Source of the DNA: Pseudomonadota bacterium
Lineage (GTDB): Bacteria; Pseudomonadota; Alphaproteobacteria; Rhizobiales; Rhizobiaceae
DNA: 64,000 nt
Direction: 5' to 3'
Assembly (NCBI GenBank): GCA_023451735.1
Contig: JAEXYH010000055.1
Span: 13,261 to 77,260, forward strand
The number at the start of each line of letters is the position of its first letter. The stretch's first letter is position 1. Shown here piece after piece: positions 58,951 through 64,000 of this stretch. The notes beneath the pieces are model-generated. The model saw nothing but the letters and a program-made list of their open reading frames with translations. It searched no databases and was not told the DNA's origin. The translations under genes were made by a program, and so were the position numbers.

Positions 58951-60456
58951 TCAATCCTCTTCCACAAACACCTCTTCGCGCTTCTTCCGCACGCTCGGCA
59001 GGAAGACGACGATGAGCACGATCACGGCGATGATGAGCAGCGTGGCGCTGATCGGACGTGTGACGAAGGTCGACGGATCGCCACGCGACAGGATCATCGC
59101 CCGCCGCAGGTTCTCTTCGAGCAACGGACCGAGCACGAAGCCGAGCAGAAGCGGTGCCGGCTCGCAGCGCAGCTTCAGCAGCAGGTAGCCAAGCAGGCCG
59201 AAGAAGGCGACTGCATAAAGGTCGTAGACGTTGGAATTGACGCTGTAGACCCCGATCGAGCAGAAGGCCATGATGATCGGGAAGAGCAGGTAATAGGGAA
59301 TGGTCAGAAGCTTTACCCACAACCCGATCAGCGGCAGGTTGAGAATGACGAGCATCAGGTTGCCGATCCACATCGAGGCGATGATGCCCCAGAACAGTGC
59401 CGGCTGCTCGGCCGCGACGTTCGGGCCGGGCACGATGCCCTGGATGATCATCGCGCCGACCATCAGCGCCATGACCGGGTTGGCCGGAATACCGAGCGTA
59501 AGCAGCGGGATGAACGAGGTCTGCGCGCCGGCATTATTGGCAGATTCCGGGCCTGCCACGCCTGCAACCGCGCCATGGCCGAATTCCTGCGGGTTCTTCG
59601 AAACCTTCTTTTCCACCGTATAGGAGGCGAAGGAGGCGAGGATCGCGCCGCCCCCCGGCAGGATGCCGAGCACCGAGCCGATCGCCGTGCCGCGCAGCAC
59701 CGGCGCGATCATCGCCCGAAAATCCTCGCGGCTCGGCAGAAGGCCGGAAACCTTGGCCATCAGCACCGTACGGGTCTTTTCGTTTTCGAGATTGCGCAGG
59801 ATTTCCGCGATCCCGAACACGCCGACCGCGACCGCGACGAAATTCAGCCCGTCGGCATATTCGCGAATGCCGAGCGTGAAGCGCGGCGCGCCGGTATAGA
59901 TATCGGTGCCGACAAGCCCGAGCAGCAGGCCGAGCACCACCATGGCCAGCGCCTTGATGACCGATCCATGCGCCAGCGCGATCGACGACACGAGACCAAC
60001 GACCATCAGCGAAAAATATTCGGCGGCGCCGAATTCCAGCGCGATGGCGGTCAGCGGCGGCGCGAAGATGGCGACGAGGAAGGTCGAGACCGTGCCGGCA
60101 AAGAAGGAGCCGATTGCGGCGATGGCGAGAGCTGCCCCTGCCTTGCCCTTGCGGGCCATCTGATAACCGTCGATCGCAGTGACGGCGGACGAGGATTCGC
60201 CCGGCATGTTAATCAGGATCGCCGTGGTCGAGCCGCCGTACTGCGCGCCGTAATAGATGCCGGCGAGCATGATCAGCGATGAGACAGGCTCAAGCTGGAA
60301 GGTGATCGGCAGAAGCATGGCGATCGTTGCCGTTGCGCCAATGCCCGGCAAAACGCCGATCAGCGTGCCGAGCAGCACGCCGATCAGGCAGAAGAACAGG
60401 TTCTCGATCGATCCTGCCGTCTGGAAGCCAAGAAGAAGGTTATTGAAAAGATCCAT
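58951..60456 (-). CDS. tctA: Tripartite tricarboxylate transporter, large membrane subunit TctA
   Basis: This 501-residue membrane protein has about twelve helices and is the transport channel of the TTT family. The N-terminal GxxxGxxPGxG-type motif is GTLIGVLPGIGATATIAMLL, the second repeat has GSVLGILPGGGAILASFASY, and a conserved segment is YYGAQYGGSTTAILINMPGE. It accepts a carboxylate delivered by TctC. It is the last gene of tctC-tctB-tctA; the gap to tctB is 18 bases. The substrate is a tricarboxylate or related acid, not determined by sequence alone. Confidence 0.94.
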   Translation of the reverse strand: MDLFNNLLLGFQTAGSIENLFFCLIGVLLGTLIGVLPGIGATATIAMLLPITFQLEPVSSLIMLAGIYYGAQYGGSTTAILINMPGESSSAVTAIDGYQMARKGKAGAALAIAAIGSFFAGTVSTFLVAIFAPPLTAIALEFGAAEYFSLMVVGLVSSIALAHGSVIKALAMVVLGLLLGLVGTDIYTGAPRFTLGIREYADGLNFVAVAVGVFGIAEILRNLENEKTRTVLMAKVSGLLPSREDFRAMIAPVLRGTAIGSVLGILPGGGAILASFASYTVEKKVSKNPQEFGHGAVAGVAGPESANNAGAQTSFIPLLTLGIPANPVMALMVGAMIIQGIVPGPNVAAEQPALFWGIIASMWIGNLMLVILNLPLIGLWVKLLTIPYYLLFPIIMAFCSIGVYSVNSNVYDLYAVAFFGLLGYLLLKLRCEPAPLLLGFVLGPLLEENLRRAMILSRGDPSTFVTRPISATLLIIAVIVLIVVFLPSVRKKREEVFVEED

Positions 60457-60474
60457 CAGATAGCTTCCCGGAGC

Positions 60475-60936
60475 TTAGAATCGGACCCAGGGGCCGAAAC
60501 GCTGGAATGGAAGGCCAAGGCCATAGGAGAAGACGAGGACGGAAAAAGCCGTCAGAAGAACGGCCAGCACGAGTGCCGTCAGCGGCTTCATCTTGTGGGA
60601 GGCGAAGGCGGCGATCAGTGCGGCAAAGAACAGCGACGGCACGAAGCCGAGGCCGCGTACGGTAATTCCGAAAAAGATCGGCGCCGCGAGAATGAAGACG
60701 ATGCCGCGCCAGGCGATCGGCCCGATCGGCTCCCCCTCGACGCGAAATGCCTGAAACAGGATGATCGCCCCGAACAGGATCAGCGCCAGCGCCAGGATGA
60801 ACGGGAAATAGCCCGGCCCCATGCGGAATGCCGTGCCGAGTTCGAGCTCGATCGACTGATATGCGAAGAAGATGCCGGTCAGGATCAGCAGGATACCGCA
60901 GATCAGGTTGGCTTTGTCGAATGACTGGGAATTCAT
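60475..60936 (-). CDS. tctB: Tripartite tricarboxylate transporter, small membrane subunit TctB
   Basis: This 153-residue membrane protein has four helices (LICGILLILTGIFFAYQS, FPFILALALILFGAIILFQA, ILAAPIFFGITVRGLGFV and ALVLAVLLTAFSVLVFSYGL), with the MGPGYFP motif typical of TctB. It is a poorly conserved partner of TctA. The ATG at 60936 has GGAG 5 bases upstream. A palindrome-rich gap of 178 bases lies between it and the tctC stop. Confidence 0.9.
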   Translation of the reverse strand: MNSQSFDKANLICGILLILTGIFFAYQSIELELGTAFRMGPGYFPFILALALILFGAIILFQAFRVEGEPIGPIAWRGIVFILAAPIFFGITVRGLGFVPSLFFAALIAAFASHKMKPLTALVLAVLLTAFSVLVFSYGLGLPFQRFGPWVRF

Positions 60937-60958
60937 GGTGTCTCCATGGGAATGGATA

Positions 60959-61096
60959 CCCCCTCTGGCCTGCCGGCCATCTCTCCCACAAGGGGGGAGA
61001 AGACTTGCAGCACCGCCTCTTTCCATCTTCGAGAGACTTGCGAGCGGTGCGGCAGGTTAAGCCCCTCCCCCTCGTGGGGAGCGGTTTGGGGCGGGG
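60959..61096. repeat. Palindrome-rich gap between tctC and tctB
   Basis: The left part (60959-60997, with TGCCGGCCATCTCTCCCACA) is an end of the element family also seen at 58748-58927. The right part near 61050-61096 contains CTCCCCCTCGTGGGGAG in a G/C-rich tract. The gap lies inside the tct operon directly behind the binding-protein gene. Confidence 0.75.
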
Positions 61097-61114
61097 TCTT
61101 TCAACTCTAAGACT

Positions 61115-62098
61115 TCAGTCCGCGTATTGCCCGGCAGCTTCGATGATCGGCTTCCAGCGGGCGATTTCGGTTTCGAGCTTGGCTTTCAGCGCGGCCGGCG
61201 TTGCATCGGCTTCCGGCGAAGGCACGGTGCCGAGTTCGGCAAAACGCTTGACGACATTCTCGTCCTTCAGCGCGCCCTGCAGAGACTTGGACAGGCGTTC
61301 GTTGATCTCGGCGGGCGTACCCTTCGGCGTGTAGATGCCGTGCCAGATGCCCACCGTCATGCTTTCAAGCCCGGCTTCCTTCACGGTCGGCAGGTCCTTG
61401 AAGATCGCAAGACGCTCCGGCGAGGTCACGGCGTAAGCCTTGATCGTGCCACCCTGGATCTGCTTCGTCGTATTGGTCGTCTGGTCGCACATGATATCGA
61501 CCTGGCCACCGAGAAGATCGGTCATCGCCGGGCCGGTGCCCTTGTAGGGAACGGTGACGAGCGGGGTCTGGATGGCGCTCATGAACAGCATGCCGCAAAG
61601 ATGCGAGGCGGCACCGATGCCGGCGTTCGCCACGGTCACCTTGTCGGAATTCGCCTTGGCATATTCGACGAGACCCTTGAGATCGGTCGCTTCCATATCC
61701 TTGCGGGCAACGATCGTCATCGGCACATCGGTGACGAGGCCGACATATTCGAAGGCGTTCAGTGTGTCATAGGCGAGCTTGCGATAGAGCGTGGCGCTGG
61801 TCGCCATGCCGATATGATGCAGCAGGACGGTGTAGCCATCCGCTTCGGCGGCGGCGACACGGCCGGCGCCGAGCGAACCACCGGCGCCGCCGACATTTTC
61901 GACGACGATCTGCTGGCCGAGATCCTTCGACATCGATTCGGCAACAAGACGGGCAACCGTATCCGTCGGCCCGCCGGCCGCGAACGGAACGACCATGGTG
62001 ATCTGACGCTCGGGATACCCTTGCGCGCCCGCCTGTGCGGAAAAGAGCGTTACGGCGGCAACGGCAGTCGCACCGAGAACGGCGTTAAACAGTTTCAT
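61115..62098 (-). CDS. tctC: Tripartite tricarboxylate transporter substrate-binding protein TctC
   Basis: This 327-residue periplasmic binding protein of the Bug/TctC family has a signal peptide (MKLFNAVLGATAVAAVTLFS, cut after QAGAQ-like site at about 25). The family blocks are YPERQITMVVPFAAGGPTDT, VENVGGAGGSLGAGRVAAAE, DGYTVLLHHIGMATSATLY and the GIWHGIYTPKGTPAEINERL region. The ATG at 62098 has GGAGGAG 7 bases upstream; a longer frame to 62203 has no signal. The gene is first in tctCBA, and a DctD-like regulator with a kinase lies upstream on the same strand, probably controlling it. Confidence 0.92.
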   Translation of the reverse strand: MKLFNAVLGATAVAAVTLFSAQAGAQGYPERQITMVVPFAAGGPTDTVARLVAESMSKDLGQQIVVENVGGAGGSLGAGRVAAAEADGYTVLLHHIGMATSATLYRKLAYDTLNAFEYVGLVTDVPMTIVARKDMEATDLKGLVEYAKANSDKVTVANAGIGAASHLCGMLFMSAIQTPLVTVPYKGTGPAMTDLLGGQVDIMCDQTTNTTKQIQGGTIKAYAVTSPERLAIFKDLPTVKEAGLESMTVGIWHGIYTPKGTPAEINERLSKSLQGALKDENVVKRFAELGTVPSPEADATPAALKAKLETEIARWKPIIEAAGQYAD

Positions 62099-62491
62099 GG
62101 ATATTCTCCTCCCAGAGACCAATGTCCAGCCATCATTGCAGGCGCACATCTCCTCCGGCGCCTGCTTAAGGTCCATTAACGGACCGCGCCGAAGCGCTGG
62201 CAATCAGCCACGGCTTGGGCGGGAGCTGATAATATTCAAATCGCAGCGCAACATGGGTGGATTTGGGAACAATACCTGAAAGAGGTGGGTGGATTTCCAC
62301 CCAAGGATGATGCGGCGGATTGTCTTACTCCCCCTCATTCCTGTTCCCGAACTTGTTCTGAGGATCGGTCACAGGGCTCAGCCACGCAAAATCCTTCGCG
62401 TGACAGGAGGCTTGCACGCCGACGGCACAGCGCTGCTGACTGTAACGATCTTCGGGTTAACCCAAAGAGCAGAGATGAGGGATGACAGGCC
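62099..62491. other. Upstream region of tctC with a decayed repeat
   Basis: The stretch 62099-62285 must hold the tctC promoter; a weak sigma-54-like GG-N10-GC arrangement is at 62195-62211 (minus). An 8-bp stem-loop TGGGTGGA-TT-TCCACCCA is at 62286-62303. The segment 62330-62481 has ends CCCTCATTCCTGTTCC and GAGATGAGGG, resembling a rhizobial intergenic repeat in decayed form and the ends of the palindrome at 19572-19624. No gene is evident. Confidence 0.5.
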
Positions 62492-63868
62492 TCATTCGCT
62501 GCGGTCGTCCTGCGACAGGCTCTCGACCCCCAGCATCTTTTTATCGAGACCGTATTTCTGCATCTTCTCGTAAAGCGTCTTGCGGGAAATACCGAGCGTT
62601 TCGTAAACCGGCTTCAGCGCACCGCCATGGGCGGCAATCTCCGTGGCGATGAGATTGCGCTCGAAGGCGCCAACCTTTTCCGCCAGACGACCGCCATTTT
62701 CCTTCACTGCTGCGCCCGGCTCTCCCGAACCCGGATCAAGACCCAGCACCAGACGGTCGGCGGCGTTGCGCAATTCACGGACATTGCCCGGCCAGTCACG
62801 CTGGGCGATCAGCGAGATGACATCGGGCTGCACGATCATATCCTCGCGGCCGTACCGTGCTGCCGCCTCGCGCACCAGCTGCAGGAAGAGCAGCGGAATA
62901 TCCGCCCGCCGTTGCGACAGCGCCGGCACGTGGACCGTCGCGACATTCAGGCGATAGAGAAGATCGGCGCGGAACCTCCCGGCCGCCACCTCCGCCTCCA
63001 GATCCACCTTGCTGGTGGCGATGAAACGCACGTCGAGCTGCACGGTCTCGTTCGATCCAAGCCTTGTGATCACCCGCTCCTGCAGCACCCGCAGGAACTT
63101 TGCCTGCAGGTCGAATGGCATGGAGCTGATCTCGTCGAGAAGAATGGTCCCTCCCCGCGCATGTTCGAATTTTCCGTAACGAGCGCGAAGTGCGCCGGGG
63201 AAGGCACCGGCTTCATGACCGAAAAGCTCGCTTTCAATCAGCGTTTCGGGAAGGGCGGCGCAGTTGATGGCGATCAGCGGTCGGTTGGCGCGCGGGCTGA
63301 TGTCGTGCAGGGCGCGTGCCACCACCTCCTTGCCGACGCCGGTATCGCCGATGACAAGTGTATCGGCATCCGTCGCACCGATAGCGCGGATGCGGTAGCG
63401 GAGATCCACCATCACCTGTGTGCGGCCCGGCATCCGTGCTTCCACGTCGTCACGTTTGCCCGCCACGGCCCTCAAACGCCTGTTTTCGAGGATCAGTGCC
63501 CGCCTCTCCAGCGCACGGCGGATGACGCCGGCCAGATGCTGCGGCGTGAACGGTTTTTCGAGAAAGTCGTAAGCGCCTTCTCGCATAGCCTTCACCGCCA
63601 GCTGCACATCGCCATGGCCGGTGACGAGGATGACCGGAATTTCCGCATCGAGTTCGCGCACCCGGTGCAATAGCGTCATCCCGTCCAGCCCCGGCATGCG
63701 GATATCGCTGACGATCACGCCGTCGAAGCCGAAGCCGGAAAGCTCCAGCACGTTTTCGGCATTCGGAAACGTGTCGACCGTGAGATCGAACAGTTCGAGC
63801 GCCTGCGCGGTGGAACGTCGAAGTTCCTCCTCGTCATCGACAAGCAGCACCCGTTGCTGGATGGTCAT
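62492..63868 (-). CDS. Sigma-54-dependent response regulator (DctD-like)
   Basis: This 458-residue response regulator has a receiver domain with phospho-Asp in GVIVSDIRMPGLDGM, an AAA+ domain with Walker A IGDTGVGKEVVARALH, Walker B GGTILLDEISS and arginine-finger region, and a C-terminal Fis-type helix-turn-helix (PVYETLGISRKTLYEKMQKY). In the sigma-54 contact loop the usual GAFTGA is GAFPGA (HEAGAFPGALRARYGKFEHA), with Pro for Thr. Partner kinase overlaps at its start by four bases. The proximity suggests control of tctCBA, in the manner of DctB/DctD over dicarboxylate uptake. Confidence 0.88.
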   Translation of the reverse strand: MTIQQRVLLVDDEEELRRSTAQALELFDLTVDTFPNAENVLELSGFGFDGVIVSDIRMPGLDGMTLLHRVRELDAEIPVILVTGHGDVQLAVKAMREGAYDFLEKPFTPQHLAGVIRRALERRALILENRRLRAVAGKRDDVEARMPGRTQVMVDLRYRIRAIGATDADTLVIGDTGVGKEVVARALHDISPRANRPLIAINCAALPETLIESELFGHEAGAFPGALRARYGKFEHARGGTILLDEISSMPFDLQAKFLRVLQERVITRLGSNETVQLDVRFIATSKVDLEAEVAAGRFRADLLYRLNVATVHVPALSQRRADIPLLFLQLVREAAARYGREDMIVQPDVISLIAQRDWPGNVRELRNAADRLVLGLDPGSGEPGAAVKENGGRLAEKVGAFERNLIATEIAAHGGALKPVYETLGISRKTLYEKMQKYGLDKKMLGVESLSQDDRSE

Positions 63869-64000
63869 TCAGCGGCCTCCATTACGCTCGCATCCGCGAC
63901 ATCGAGTTCGATGGCGAAAACCGCCCCGCCTTCCGGATGATCGGTGACGGAAAGACTGCCGCCGAAATCCTTGACGATATTGTAGGAGATAGACAGGCCA
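63865..64000 (-). CDS. Sensor histidine kinase, C-terminal end (DctB-like)
   Basis: Reverse-strand translation to the stop at 63865 ends a HATPase domain: GLSISYNIVKDFGGSLSVTD, then HPEGGAVFAIEL, typical of the G2 box and last strands of DctB-like kinases. The TGA stop overlaps the ATG of the DctD-like regulator (ATGA), so they are translated together. The rest of the gene lies beyond the right edge. The assignment as partner kinase rests on this overlap and the domain end. Confidence 0.85.
   Translation of the reverse strand, partial: GLSISYNIVKDFGGSLSVTDHPEGGAVFAIELDVADASVMEAAE

Noticed and set aside
62195..62211. A sigma-54-like GG-N10-GC site before tctC on the minus strand
   Set aside because: Only the two dinucleotides and TGGC fit; the -12 part is CAGC rather than TTGC, so it is too weak to list as a promoter.

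Overview
The window is chromosomal-type DNA from an alphaproteobacterium of the family Rhizobiaceae (Rhizobium/Agrobacterium/Ensifer group). The evidence is high G+C, the gene families present (TctCBA, DctB/DctD-like pair, membrane PQQ glucose dehydrogenase, EcfG-type promoters, DUF2934), and the mosaic palindromic intergenic repeats typical of that family. It is tightly packed with mostly metabolic, transport and stress genes. I see no rRNA, tRNA, CRISPR array, transposase or prophage.

Layout. 0-1.5 kb: a peptide-type ABC binding protein (cut by the window edge) behind an M19 dipeptidase. 1.6-6.3 kb: a nucleoside salvage operon, lacI-type regulator -> nucleoside hydrolase -> adenine deaminase -> phosphoribosyltransferase, with a LacI operator in front. 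6.4-8.7 kb: LysR regulator divergent from glutaryl-CoA dehydrogenase. 8.7-16.6 kb: CelD-like acyltransferase, XRE-cupin regulator plus succinate-semialdehyde-type dehydrogenase, AlkC glycosylase, a DEAD-box helicase with a Lys-rich repeat tail, and an amidase. 16.8-20.7 kb: the sulfate ABC operon sbp-cysT-cysW-cysA. 20.9-26.6 kb: DMT exporter, hybrid kinase, TetR/RidA divergent pair with three operator boxes, and 3-hydroxyisobutyryl-CoA hydrolase. 27-32 kb: TetR-MFP-RND efflux operon. 32.2-51 kb: a stress island (below). 51-58.7 kb: an HRXXN/HWE kinase and a glucose/mannose-type ABC operon with a divergent LacI regulator. 59-64 kb: tctCBA tricarboxylate transporter and a DctD/DctB-like two-component pair running off the edge.

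The most striking region is 32.2-51.0 kb. It holds an EcfG-type ECF sigma factor, a short NepR-like protein, Cu/Zn SOD, BON, GST, PfpI and topoisomerase IB proteins, glycogen enzymes, and several very small unknown proteins. In front of these genes I count thirteen sites of the general-stress-response promoter type GGAAC-N16/17-CGTT. Six are exact, five differ only at the first base of the -10, and two have one other mismatch. Two of the genes are too short to be found by length: a NepR-like 56-residue protein and a 25-residue membrane miniprotein.

A second theme is palindromic DNA directly behind binding-protein genes. In all three transporter operons that start with a binding-protein gene (sulfate, sugar, tricarboxylate), a large inverted repeat lies between that gene and the permease genes. 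This would fit differential expression within the operon. One of these repeats has a second, inverted copy 29 kb away.
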